Part shown: piece after piece, positions 26,185-34,558 of the stretch
Position numbering within the stretch: position 1 is the first letter of the stretch
How the letters are laid out: each line of letters opens with the position of its first letter
NCBI GenBank assembly: GCA_014380365.1
Contig: JACMJZ010000013.1
Location: 150,054-214,053 of the forward strand
Length of the DNA: 64,000 bases
DNA from: Pyrinomonadaceae bacterium
Lineage (GTDB): Bacteria > Acidobacteriota > Blastocatellia > Pyrinomonadales > Pyrinomonadaceae
Reading direction: 5' to 3'
Program-made: the position numbers and the translations under genes
The notes under the pieces: model-generated
The model's database searches: none
What the model was told of the DNA's origin: nothing
The model's input: only the letters and a program-made list of their open reading frames with translations

Positions 26185-26217
26185 AATTAAGCTCGGCTCC
26201 CTGGATTGCAATCTTAG

Positions 26218-27318
26218 ATGAAACTACTGGCAGCCCTATTTGGCATCTCCCTGGTTCTGGTGATCCTTTGGGACGCGTTTGAGACGGTCATCCTGCCGCG
26301 TCGAGTAACGCGGCGGCTGCGGCTCACCACCCTCTTCTACGAGTCGATTTGGAAACCCTGGGCCGGACTCTTGCGTTCGATGAAAAATCGAAAGAGACGG
26401 GAAAAGCTTCTGGGAATGTTTGGGCCTCTCTCTTTGCTGCTGCTGCTCGCGCTATGGGCAGCAGGCCTGATATTTGGCTACTCAATTATCCTCTGGGCCA
26501 TCAGCGCGCCGCTTAATGTGGCGCCGGAGAATACAACTCTTGCCACCTACCTTTACCTGAGCGGCGTTACGTTTTTGACTCTCGGTTATGGCGACATCGC
26601 GCCGGTGCTGCCGCTCGGCCGGACGGTCGTAGTATTGGAGTCCGCAACCGGGTTCGCCTTGCTGGCGATTGTTATCGGCTATCTTCCAGTCCTCTATCAG
26701 GCATTCTCCCGGCGAGAAGTCAGCATCTCGCTTCTGGATGCGCGGGCGGGTTCACCGGCGAGCGCCACGGAGATGTTGCGGCGCTATGGCGCCGCCGGGC
26801 AACTGGCTGATCTAAACCGCGTCTTGCATGAGTGGGAACGCTGGTCGGCGGAGTTGCTCGAGAGTCATCTGTCCTATCAAGTGCTCTGCTACTTCCGTTC
26901 ACAGCACGACAACCAATCGTGGCTGGCTTCGATGACGACGATCCTGGACACCTGCTCCCTCGTCCTTGTTGGCGTGGAGGGCATGCCCAAATGGCAGGCG
27001 CAGCTGACCTTCGCTATGGCTCGCCACGCAGTAGCCGATATCACGCAGATCTTTAAGACAACGCCCACCGCCCCCGAGTCGTGCCTGACCCGACTGCGCG
27101 ATGGTGAGCTGGAACGAATCCGCGAGATACTCGCGTCCAGTGGGGCTAATCTGAGCGACGGCGAGGAAGGCGAAGAGAAATTGACTCAACTACGCTTGAT
27201 GTACGAACCTTACGTCTGCGCGCTTTCGGAAATGTTCCTGATGACGCTGCCCCCATGGATTGTCAGCAGCGAGGCGATCGATAACTGGAAAACGAGTGCC
27301 TGGGGCAGAATTCAATAA
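26218..27318 (+). CDS. Two-pore-segment potassium channel family protein
   Basis: A 366-aa membrane protein. An N-terminal helix (residues 1-26) is followed by a basic loop and a second helix (70-97, PLSLLLLLALWAAGLIFGYS). The pore loop FLTLGYGDIAP follows, with the selectivity filter GYGD at residues 123-126, and then a pore-lining helix (about 134-155). The C-terminal 210 residues are a helical cytosolic region with no recognised RCK nucleotide-binding domain, so gating is unknown. It presumably conducts K+ across the inner membrane. A small membrane gene precedes it and a 37-aa gene follows it closely. Confidence 0.85.
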   Translation: MKLLAALFGISLVLVILWDAFETVILPRRVTRRLRLTTLFYESIWKPWAGLLRSMKNRKRREKLLGMFGPLSLLLLLALWAAGLIFGYSIILWAISAPLNVAPENTTLATYLYLSGVTFLTLGYGDIAPVLPLGRTVVVLESATGFALLAIVIGYLPVLYQAFSRREVSISLLDARAGSPASATEMLRRYGAAGQLADLNRVLHEWERWSAELLESHLSYQVLCYFRSQHDNQSWLASMTTILDTCSLVLVGVEGMPKWQAQLTFAMARHAVADITQIFKTTPTAPESCLTRLRDGELERIREILASSGANLSDGEEGEEKLTQLRLMYEPYVCALSEMFLMTLPPWIVSSEAIDNWKTSAWGRIQ

Positions 27319-27330
27319 ACTGTCAAGACC

Positions 27331-27444
27331 ATGAGCTTTAAGACCTGGATAAAAAGACTCGGCTTTTGGGGATTCATGTTCTTCCTCGTCAAGGGACTAC
27401 TGTGGCTAACCATCCCTGCGCTAATTGCCATCCTCGCCAACTAA
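27331..27444 (+). CDS. 37-aa single-helix membrane peptide
   Basis: A short frame beginning MSFKTWIKRLGFWGFMFFLV and ending LIAILAN*. A positively charged amphipathic start precedes a hydrophobic helix of about 20 residues, which suggests an inner-membrane peptide with the N-terminus inside. It begins 12 bases after the channel gene stop on the same strand. Position and composition support a real gene, but there is no recognised family. It might associate with the channel, which is inference from adjacency. Confidence 0.55.
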   Translation: MSFKTWIKRLGFWGFMFFLVKGLLWLTIPALIAILAN

Positions 27445-27450
27445 ACCGCT

Positions 27451-27538
27451 GTCCGCAAATTACGCCGATTACGCAGATAATGAGGAGCCATTTCCATGGC
27501 CGCTGACTCTGTCTGCGTAATCTGCGAAATCTGCGGAT
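27451..27538. repeat. Inverted repeat, ATTACGCAGA/TCTGCGTAAT type
   Basis: The left arm has ATTACGCCGATTACGCAGA and the right arm TCTGCGTAATCTGCGAAATC, imperfect reverse complements about 35 bases apart. Relatives are at 41312-41452 and, more diverged, 42542-42634. It sits after the 37-aa gene. Confidence 0.8.
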
Positions 27539-27708
27539 TGACTCTTTCTCCTCGCCCTTGAAACGTGGCGAAAATGTTTCATCGAGATAACGATTTGCCT
27601 TGTGATGGACCTAGTGGTCTAAGGCGCTGATTCACCTGTTGACACTTCCATGAGGCCTGCATAAAATTCCGTCCAATCGAAACTGAAGCAACCGAGGAGG
27701 GAGTTAGA

Positions 27709-28026
27709 GTGAAAACAACTATTCGTGTCAATCGCAAGCGTCCGGAATCAATGACGAAGCAGATCACGGACCAGCTTACAGGTCTAATTGAATCAGGTGT
27801 GATGTCGGCTGGCGAGTACCTGCCGAGCGAGCGTGACCTCGCGAACACCCTAAAGGTTGCCCGAAACGTCGTGCGTGGCAGTTATGAAAATTTGATGAAG
27901 GCGGGCCGAGTCCAGAGCGAAGGTCGCAAGGGCCGAACGGTTAGATCTGCGGGCGGAAAGAAGCGCGCGGGCGCCGCCAAGAGTTCTGCAAAGGGCGCGG
28001 CTGCTTCAAAAGCACGCAAGAAATAG
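27709..28026 (+). CDS. GntR-type winged-helix regulator without effector domain
   Basis: A 105-aa protein with a GntR N-terminal winged helix-turn-helix only: MTKQITDQLTGLIESGVMSA, then GEYLPSERDLANTLKVARNVV (recognition helix region, about 42-62) and the wing GRVQSEGRKGRTV. Residues 82-105 are a Lys/Ala/Ser tail. With no ligand domain it resembles short YtrA-like regulators, though these usually have longer C-termini. The GTG start at 27709 is set by a strong GAGGAGGGAG six bases upstream. The target is unknown. It sits alone between repeat sequence and the convergent acyltransferase gene. Confidence 0.78.
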   Translation: MKTTIRVNRKRPESMTKQITDQLTGLIESGVMSAGEYLPSERDLANTLKVARNVVRGSYENLMKAGRVQSEGRKGRTVRSAGGKKRAGAAKSSAKGAAASKARKK

Positions 28027-28065
28027 AGTGAAAGGTCTGGCGTGAGCCAGCGTTCCCCTTTTTCT

Positions 28066-29430
28066 TCACCTTATCCGAGGGTCAAGTCCCTGACTGAGAA
28101 TCGTGGCTTCCCTTCCGAGTGAAAGGATTTCGGTGCGGATTGCCTTGCGTTCGGCCAGCAAACGCACAAAGAATCTCCGCCTCACCAGGAAGAACGCGAG
28201 TGCACGTAATCCTCCCAGAAAACTGTCAATTCCTTCGAAAAACCGGATCGCGAGGTAACCCGTGAGCGGTATCAGCACCAAAGCCGATAGAGATAGTTGC
28301 CAGCCTTGCACCTTGTAACCCGTTGCCGCCGCCACCAGCCAGGTTAAGGGAAACAACAGCATCGCCGAGATTATTTTGACGGTGGAAATTACGTCGTCTT
28401 CCTGCTTCGAGAATTTGGTGGCGACGTAACCTCCCAATCTGTAGGCCGGATAATGCACCAGCGCACCCAGGGTCGCCGGCGCGACCAGCAAGAGGAAAAC
28501 CAGCACTCGCGATATCAGGTGCCTGAAGACGTCAAACGTCGAAGTTGGCGGTGACAGATCATCGGGGTCGACACCGGCCTGCGTTAATTCTTCTTCAAAT
28601 CGCCGCATGCGAGCTTCAAGACCAGCCAGGCGCTGGGGTAGGTGTTCACGCAGAACTGCATAGGCTTTGACGAAGCGTTGCTGGAGTTGCAGCTCTTCCG
28701 CCAGACTCTCGTCTCTATCCTCGTCCGGCACCGACGAAAATATTTTCTCCGCCCGGGCAATCGTCTGGTGCGCTTCTTCGTGTTCCGCATCGAGCATCAC
28801 TTCACGAAGTGCAGACTCGATTCGAGTGGACAACTCCCTTACGGCAGCGCGCGGTGGGTTGCCATCTGGTTCAAGATCAACCGGCATTACGTCAACCGGC
28901 TTTCCAAAATAGAGCAAGACGGCACTGCGAAATTTTGTTTTTGAAGTGTAGTAAAGACCCGCCGGGACAATCTTCAGTTCGCTCACTTCGCCCGTGGAAA
29001 CCGCAGCCAGCGCGATGCGTGCGGCGCCAGTCTTGATTGGCCGCAACCGCGGCTCGTTATGCGACACACCCTCCGGGCAGATGCCGATCGTGCCGCCACC
29101 CGCAAGCAGTTTGCGCGCGGCAGAAAACGTCTCCTGATTTTTCGAAACGTCGCCGTCGTCATCCTGCCGGCGGTAGACGGGAATCGCCTCCACCGCGCGC
29201 ACGAAGAAGCTCAGCACGGGCATTCTAAACAGCGGCGCCTTTGCGAGAAACGAAACGCGACGCGGCGCGAGGCCCAGGAGAAACGCAGGATCGACGAGGG
29301 CGTTAGGATGATTGAGTACGAAAATGACCGGAGTTTTCAGCGGTACGTGGTCAAGACCCACGACTTCCACACGCCGAAAATAGATGCGCATCGCGAATCT
29401 CACCAGGGCAACAATGATGCGGCGGGTCAT
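28066..29430 (-). CDS. 1-acyl-glycerol-phosphate-type acyltransferase (PlsC-like)
   Basis: A 454-aa membrane-associated acyltransferase. The catalytic block VLNHPNALVDPAFL (near residue 40) and the substrate block GICPEGVSHNEP (near 135) are the His/Asp and EG motifs of the LPLAT superfamily. The C-terminal half carries several hydrophobic helices (VLVFLLLVAPATLG, ISAMLLFPLTWLVAA, LSALVLIPLTGYLAI). This longer form, seen in many non-model bacteria, probably acylates lysophosphatidic acid or another lyso-lipid during phospholipid synthesis. The exact substrate is unknown. It stands alone, and a repeat element lies upstream of its start. Confidence 0.85.
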   Translation of the reverse strand: MTRRIIVALVRFAMRIYFRRVEVVGLDHVPLKTPVIFVLNHPNALVDPAFLLGLAPRRVSFLAKAPLFRMPVLSFFVRAVEAIPVYRRQDDDGDVSKNQETFSAARKLLAGGGTIGICPEGVSHNEPRLRPIKTGAARIALAAVSTGEVSELKIVPAGLYYTSKTKFRSAVLLYFGKPVDVMPVDLEPDGNPPRAAVRELSTRIESALREVMLDAEHEEAHQTIARAEKIFSSVPDEDRDESLAEELQLQQRFVKAYAVLREHLPQRLAGLEARMRRFEEELTQAGVDPDDLSPPTSTFDVFRHLISRVLVFLLLVAPATLGALVHYPAYRLGGYVATKFSKQEDDVISTVKIISAMLLFPLTWLVAAATGYKVQGWQLSLSALVLIPLTGYLAIRFFEGIDSFLGGLRALAFFLVRRRFFVRLLAERKAIRTEILSLGREATILSQGLDPRIR

Positions 29431-29505
29431 TAGGGTTCAGTCGAGGCGGGAGATTCTAATCTATTGCGTGAGGATCAGGTGAGGATAATGCGCTGAATTG
29501 CTCCT

Positions 29506-29668
29506 GCGGCTTTGCCGCCGCACAGTGCGGAAAGGCTTCGCCTTTCCGGCCCGGCTCTTTTCTTTTCTCTTGAGGCTGCGCCTCAACTCCGAGGCATAGC
29601 CTCCACCAGGTCATCACCAGCTTGACGGTAAGGCATAGCCTTACCGCACTGTGCGGCGGCAAAGCCGC
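29506..29668. mobile_element. 163-bp MITE-like element with perfect 25-bp terminal inverted repeats
   Basis: The left end (29506-29530) starts GCGGCTTTGCCGCCGCACAG and the right end (29644-29668) is its exact reverse complement over 25 bases. Inside are smaller hairpins (AAAGGCTTCGCCTTT and TAAGGCATAGCCTTA). It encodes nothing. A diverged copy with the same ends lies at 53969-54120. It occupies most of the gap between the acyltransferase and S9 peptidase genes. Confidence 0.85.
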
Positions 29669-29778
29669 GTTCCACATCACTTGACAGATTTCACCGCGTC
29701 CGCTACCCGCAGTCGGTTCCAACATGCAATAATGTCGGCGCTTTCCCAAAAATCTTAACGTCTGTCTGAGGGGGCTTT

Positions 29779-31806
29779 ATGAAACGCTTCGTCGTTGCTC
29801 TAACTGTAGCTGTCTTGTCGCTCACTTTTGTCGGGACTTTGAGTGGTCAACAAAAGTTCACGATTGAAGAAATGATGAAGGTGCGGCGGTTGGCTGACCC
29901 GCGCGTGTCGCCGGATGGAAGACAGGTGGCCTGCACCATTGGCGACGTAGACTTCAGTGGTAATCGCGTGGTCAATCAAATCTACGTGACGCCGATCTCA
30001 GGCGGTTCAGAAATCAAACGCCTGACGAGCGGCGACAAGTCATCTTCTTCGCCACGCTGGTCGCCCGACGGAAAGAAGATCGCTTTCGTCACGGGAAGCC
30101 AGATCTGGGTGATGGATGGCGACGGCGACAACAAGCAACAGGTAACAAAGATTTCAACGGGCTCTGGTGGGCCGGTTTGGTCGCCCGACGGAAAGTGGAT
30201 CGCGTTTACCTCCGACGTCTACCCCGACTGCAAAGACGACGATTGCAACAAACGAAAAGACGAAGCGGCCGAGGCGAGTAAAGTTAAGGCCCACATCACC
30301 GAGCGGCTCCTGTTCAAACATTGGGACGAATGGCGCGACGTAAAACGCACGCATCTCTTCGTCGTGGCGAGTGCTGGTGGCGTCGCCCGGCAGATCACGA
30401 CCGGCGACTTTGATTCGCCGCCTTACGCGGCTGCATCGGGCGTCGATTACGCCTTCTCACCTGATGGCACAGAGATCGCTTTCATTCGCAACGACGACAA
30501 GGTTGAAGCCATCTCGACCAACAGCGACATCTTCGTAGTTAAGCTCAGCGGCGGCATCCCCATAAATATCACCCTACGCAACAAGGGCTACGATGCCAGC
30601 CCCGTTTATACGCGCGACGGCAAGTCGATCCTCTATCGATCGCAGATGACGGCGGGCTTTGAAGCAGATCGCTGGCGGCTGATGAACTACAACCGCGCGA
30701 CGGGCGTCAGCACGGAGATTCCGCGGGGCTTCGACCTCCAGGTTGAAGAGCTTGCCTTATCGCCGGACGGCAACTCGATTTACTTCACTGCCGGCGAGAG
30801 GGGTCACCAGCCTATTTTCAAAGTCGCGCGCAGCGGTGGCCCGGCAGAGAAGATTATCGGTGATGTTTATGCGGGCGGATTGCAAGTGGCGCCGGATGAG
30901 ACGCTGGTGTTCTCAAGCAGCTCTATCGCCGCGCCTCCGGAAATCTATCGCGGCAACGCCGGCAGCGTCATTCAGTTGACGCGGATCAACAAAGAAGTGA
31001 TCGAGCCGCACCATTTGAAAGCCGCCGAAGAGATGGAATGGACTGGCGCACTCGGCAAGAAGAATCACGGGTTCGTCGTGAAGCCGACTGACTTCGACGC
31101 CAGCAAAAAATATCCGCTAGTAGTTTTGATTCACGGCGGACCTCAGGGCGCCTGGAACGACAGTTGGAGTTACCGCTGGAACCCGCAGATGTTTGCCAAT
31201 GCCGGCTACATCGTCTTCCTGCCCAACCCGCGCGGATCTACGGGCTACGGTCAACAATTTATCAACGAGATCAGCGGTGACTGGGGCGGCAAGGTCTACA
31301 CCGATCTTATGAATGGCGTGGCGGAGATTGTTCGTCGCAATAAGTTCATCGACAAGAATCGCATCGGCGCGGCGGGAGCGTCTTACGGCGGTTACATGAT
31401 CAATTGGATCGAGGGACACAACAACGATCCCCGAGCGCACTTCAAAGTGCTCGTCAACCATGATGGCGTTTACAACCTAACCAGCATGTACGGCGCCACC
31501 GAAGAACTTTGGTTCACGGACTGGGAGTTTAAGGGGACGCCTTGGACAAACAAGGCGATGTACGAGCGCTGGTCGCCGCACAACTTCGTCAGGAATTTCA
31601 AGACGCCGATGCTGGTGATTCATGGCGAACTCGATTACCGCGTCCCGATTGGCGAAGGTCTCCAGGTATTCACCGCGCTACAGCGGATGAATGTTCCTTC
31701 CAAGCTGCTCATCTTCCCGGATGAAGGGCACTGGGTTTTGAAACCGCAAAACTCGCAACTCTGGCATCACACGGTGCTTGGCTGGTTGGATAAGTACTTG
31801 AAGTAA
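29779..31806 (+). CDS. S9 family peptidase (prolyl oligopeptidase/acylaminoacyl-peptidase type), exported
   Basis: A 675-aa serine peptidase. The signal peptide (about 1-24, VVALTVAVLSLTFVGTLSG) is followed by a beta-propeller of WD/PD40-like repeats (SPDGRQVACT, SPDGKKIAFV, SPDGKWIAFT, SPDGTEIAFI) to about residue 390. The C-terminal alpha/beta hydrolase domain has a catalytic triad of S535 (GASYGGYM), D619 (GELDYRV) and H651 (EGHWV). It cleaves short peptides in the periplasm. A GAGGGGG ribosome site precedes the ATG. It is complete and intact and appears to stand alone. Confidence 0.95.
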   Translation: MKRFVVALTVAVLSLTFVGTLSGQQKFTIEEMMKVRRLADPRVSPDGRQVACTIGDVDFSGNRVVNQIYVTPISGGSEIKRLTSGDKSSSSPRWSPDGKKIAFVTGSQIWVMDGDGDNKQQVTKISTGSGGPVWSPDGKWIAFTSDVYPDCKDDDCNKRKDEAAEASKVKAHITERLLFKHWDEWRDVKRTHLFVVASAGGVARQITTGDFDSPPYAAASGVDYAFSPDGTEIAFIRNDDKVEAISTNSDIFVVKLSGGIPINITLRNKGYDASPVYTRDGKSILYRSQMTAGFEADRWRLMNYNRATGVSTEIPRGFDLQVEELALSPDGNSIYFTAGERGHQPIFKVARSGGPAEKIIGDVYAGGLQVAPDETLVFSSSSIAAPPEIYRGNAGSVIQLTRINKEVIEPHHLKAAEEMEWTGALGKKNHGFVVKPTDFDASKKYPLVVLIHGGPQGAWNDSWSYRWNPQMFANAGYIVFLPNPRGSTGYGQQFINEISGDWGGKVYTDLMNGVAEIVRRNKFIDKNRIGAAGASYGGYMINWIEGHNNDPRAHFKVLVNHDGVYNLTSMYGATEELWFTDWEFKGTPWTNKAMYERWSPHNFVRNFKTPMLVIHGELDYRVPIGEGLQVFTALQRMNVPSKLLIFPDEGHWVLKPQNSQLWHHTVLGWLDKYLK

Positions 31807-31820
31807 ACCTGAGCGCAAAC

Positions 31821-31947
31821 CTGGGAGCGCAGGCATCCTGCCTGCAACCGCGAGCATAGCTCGCGAAAACGTTTAGGAACGCAACGATCAACAGCCAGTT
31901 TCGCGCCTTCGTCGCTCATTGCAGGCAGGATGCCTGCGCTCCCAGCG
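31821..31947. repeat. Inverted-repeat element, GGGAGCGCAGGCAT type
   Basis: The left unit CTGGGAGCGCAGGCATCCTG (31821-31849, continuing CCTGCAACC) faces the inverted unit GCAGGCAGGATGCCTGCGC (31921-31947). It has the same architecture as the element at 20883-21029. It lies just after the S9 peptidase gene. Confidence 0.85.
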
Positions 31948-32064
31948 CACAAGGCGCGAACCATGCGGCGATTGGACTGGCTCACGTCAGTTCCGCATAG
32001 CGTCAAGTCGCATTCCCAGAGTTCTTTCAATGCTTGGCAAAGCTTGCCAGCTGTTGGAGTTTGC

Positions 32065-32976
32065 ATGCGAAAACCAACTCGTAGCCTTTTTGCATTTCTG
32101 CTCCTGGTCTTAATCGTCGGCTATCTACCTCAACGCGTAACAGCTTCCGATTTCAAGCGCGAGGTCGTCTATCAGATCATCACCGACCGCTTCTTTGACG
32201 GCAACGCCGCCAACAATAATCCTTCGCAAAGCGCCGGCTTGTATGACGCGACTAAAACAAACTGGCGAGCCTACTGGGGCGGCGACTTGCAAGGCGTCCA
32301 ACAGAAGATGTCGTACCTCGCCGGCCTGGGCATTACCGCAATCTGGATTTCACCGCCCGTTGACAATTTGAATGCCAACATTCCGGACGGCAGTGGTAAC
32401 CCGACAGCGTCGTATCATGGTTATCTGGCCCGCGACTTCAAACGAATCGAAGAACACTTCGGCAACCCTGCCAATACCTGGGCCGACTTCGATGCCCTGG
32501 TTACCGCGGCCCATCAAAACGGCATCAAGGTCATCGTCGACTTTGCCCCCAACCATTCAACGATGGACATCGCCGGCGAGTTTGGCTCCCTGTATGACAA
32601 CGGCACCTTTCTCGGTAAATACACTAGCGACTCAAACGGCAGTCCATACACGGTACTAACTGCGAAGTTGATTCCTGTTACCTTCACCGTCAATAACGCA
32701 TCACCGACGCAAACGGGCGACTACATTTTCCTGACCGGAAACACCGTAGAGCTTGGCGCGTGGAGCACAACCTGGGATAGCGCGGTCGGGCCGATGTTAA
32801 CGCCCAACTATCCCAACTGGTTTATCACCGCGAGTGTCCCGGCGGGACAAACGATCCAATTCAAGTTTATCAAGCTTGCCTCGGGCGGTGCGGTAACCTG
32901 GGAGAGCGGCTCCAACCATACCTACACTGTGCCGACCAGCGGTACCGGTTTCGTGAACGTCAATTGGCAGTATTGA
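32065..32976 (+). CDS. Truncated GH13 alpha-amylase/CGTase fused to a CBM20 starch-binding domain
   Basis: A 303-aa secreted protein. The signal peptide (1-27, SLFAFLLLVLIVGYLP) is followed by the N-terminal part of a GH13 barrel: REVVYQIITDRFFDGN, the LAGLGITAIWISPP strand, and conserved region I VDFAPNHS. At about residue 195 it passes straight into a complete CBM20 domain (IPVTFTVNNASPTQTGDYIF to the end). Conserved regions II-IV, which hold the nucleophile Asp, acid/base Glu and third Asp, are absent, so it cannot be an active amylase. An in-frame deletion of several hundred residues is the simplest account. It could still bind starch. ATG 32065 is chosen for its TTGGAG site and signal peptide. 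Confidence 0.8.
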   Translation: MRKPTRSLFAFLLLVLIVGYLPQRVTASDFKREVVYQIITDRFFDGNAANNNPSQSAGLYDATKTNWRAYWGGDLQGVQQKMSYLAGLGITAIWISPPVDNLNANIPDGSGNPTASYHGYLARDFKRIEEHFGNPANTWADFDALVTAAHQNGIKVIVDFAPNHSTMDIAGEFGSLYDNGTFLGKYTSDSNGSPYTVLTAKLIPVTFTVNNASPTQTGDYIFLTGNTVELGAWSTTWDSAVGPMLTPNYPNWFITASVPAGQTIQFKFIKLASGGAVTWESGSNHTYTVPTSGTGFVNVNWQY

Positions 32977-32996
32977 AAACAGTGAGGACGAACGTT

Positions 32997-33065
32997 GCGC
33001 TGGGAGCGCAGGCATGCGGGGTCCCCGACCCGGGCAGCCCGGTTGGTGTGCTCGTCCTGCCTGCT
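32997..33065. repeat. GGGAGCGCAGGCAT repeat interrupted by a nested GGGGTCCCC element
   Basis: GCGCTGGGAGCGCAGGCAT (32997-33015) continues only at 33055 with TCCTGCCTGC. The roughly 39 bases between (GGGGTCCCCGACCCGGGCAG and following) match the short element also found at 54193-54228 and 60441-60477. This is a repeat inserted within a repeat. Confidence 0.7.
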
Positions 33066-33146
33066 ATGAGCGCCGAAGACGCGAACAACGGGCGCGCGAG
33101 CGGAATCTGACGAAGAGGTTCGGCGAGGCAAATGCCTCGCCTCAGC

Positions 33147-33491
33147 CTATGAGATAAGCAAGTATACGAGGTTGCGCTTCAGATTAACCTCCACGAGGTT
33201 TTCGGGAAGAGTGTCGCCGTCCGTGTAAGCGGTAATCTGAGTGTCAAGGGAAGACGCAAGCGCAGCCAGGAGCTTATCGTGAAAGGCCGAGAGAGCTACC
33301 CTGTCCTCGCTCGTCCCGGTCGTTTTGATATGAAGAAGCAGCTGACCTATTTCGGGATTTCTAGCCGAGATCTCAATCAACCAACGCCGATTAGTTGATG
33401 TACCCGTAGAATTCACCCAGCTAAAGACGAACATCTCTAGACTATGCTGCGTGCCGTCCCGGGTAACGAGTACCAACGTACCTGTTCTCAT
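33147..33491 (-). CDS. Unknown 114-aa protein
   Basis: The start ATG at 33491 is preceded by AAGGAGA six bases upstream, so I reject the longer frame. The protein begins MRTGTLVLVTRDGTQHSLEM and has a beta-rich first half (FVFSWVNSTGTSTNRRWLIEIS), a helix (AFHDKLLAALASSLDTQI) and a hydrophobic last strand (NLVYLLIS). There is no signal peptide, membrane span or known motif. It is divergent from the DUF2071 gene with about 140 bases between starts. Function unknown. Confidence 0.6.
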   Translation of the reverse strand: MRTGTLVLVTRDGTQHSLEMFVFSWVNSTGTSTNRRWLIEISARNPEIGQLLLHIKTTGTSEDRVALSAFHDKLLAALASSLDTQITAYTDGDTLPENLVEVNLKRNLVYLLIS

Positions 33492-33629
33492 GATTGTCTC
33501 CTTCGGTTCTAGGAAAGGAGCCTCACGACATGTGACGCTTCTGGATGTGAGTAACTCGCCGCATAATACGCTCCCAGGCAGTTTATGACTAGGACTAATA
33601 CCCGCCGGCACCATAATGATGAACGCGGA

Positions 33630-34391
33630 ATGATGAACATTGATGGAATCACCAATAGCGATCGCGTCGCGACCCGCCAACGGCCCGACGTACCGCCGAT
33701 CATGCGGCAGCAGTGGGGCAAGTTGCTCTTCATCCATTGGCGCATTGACGCCAGGCTTCTTCGGTCTCTCATTCCTTCACAACTCGAGATTGACACCTTC
33801 GAGGGTTCAGCCTGGATCGGAGTGATTCCCTTCACCATGTGGGGAATTCGCGCTTCGTTCCTGCCGCCGATACCGGGAACGAGTGCATTTCATGAACTCA
33901 ACGTGCGCACGTACGTCACATACGACGGCGTGCCCGGCGTTTGGTTCTTTTCGCTAGATGCGGCGAACAAGCTGGCCGTCTGGGGCGCCAGAAAGTTTTA
34001 CAGTCTGCCTTACTTCAACGCGCGGATATCGCTGCAACAGGTCGGCAATTCCATTACCTACCTATCGACGCGGCGGGACAGTCGCGGCGCTCCCGCCAGC
34101 TTTGAGGCCACCTGGACGATCGGCGACCGCCTGCCGCAGTCGCAGCCGGGCTCGCGCGACTTTTTTCTTACCGAGCGCTATTGCCTCTACAGTGAACATC
34201 GCGGCGAAGTCTATCGAGCGCGCATTCACCACAATCCGTGGCCTTTGCAAAAAGCTCAACTCGCCTGGCTCGACTCCAGCATGATCGCATCCCACGGACT
34301 GCCCACGCCGGAGGTCGATCCTCAGGTCCGCTACTGCGAACATCTCAGCGTCGATATCTGGCCGCTCAAAAAAACAGAAGCCCGCGCGTAA
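33630..34391 (+). CDS. YqjF/DUF2071 family protein
   Basis: A protein of about 253 aa with the features of DUF2071: MRQQWGKLLFIHWRIDARLL near the N-terminus, the IGVIPFTMWGIRASFLPPIP block, FHELNVRTYVTYDGVPGVWFF, and the C-terminal AQLAWLDSSMIASHGLPTP. The fold resembles acetoacetate decarboxylase-like proteins, but the catalytic Lys of those enzymes is not assigned here and the function of the family is unknown. Starts at 33585 and 33630 are both possible, and I prefer the latter because the conserved block begins soon after it. Cytoplasmic, apparently single. Confidence 0.85.
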   Translation: MMNIDGITNSDRVATRQRPDVPPIMRQQWGKLLFIHWRIDARLLRSLIPSQLEIDTFEGSAWIGVIPFTMWGIRASFLPPIPGTSAFHELNVRTYVTYDGVPGVWFFSLDAANKLAVWGARKFYSLPYFNARISLQQVGNSITYLSTRRDSRGAPASFEATWTIGDRLPQSQPGSRDFFLTERYCLYSEHRGEVYRARIHHNPWPLQKAQLAWLDSSMIASHGLPTPEVDPQVRYCEHLSVDIWPLKKTEARA

Positions 34392-34558
34392 GCAAGGGCT
34401 TTGCTCTTCGGCCGTGAGATGGTTCTCTTTGGAGCCCTCCCTAACGGTCAGGATTCTGCCTCGCCGCGCTAAGGCTCATCCTGATATACTGCGCCACCCT
34501 CGGCAGTTCGCTGGGCGAGCCTTGCAATACACCTTGACCTCAGCCTGCAACTGTCACC

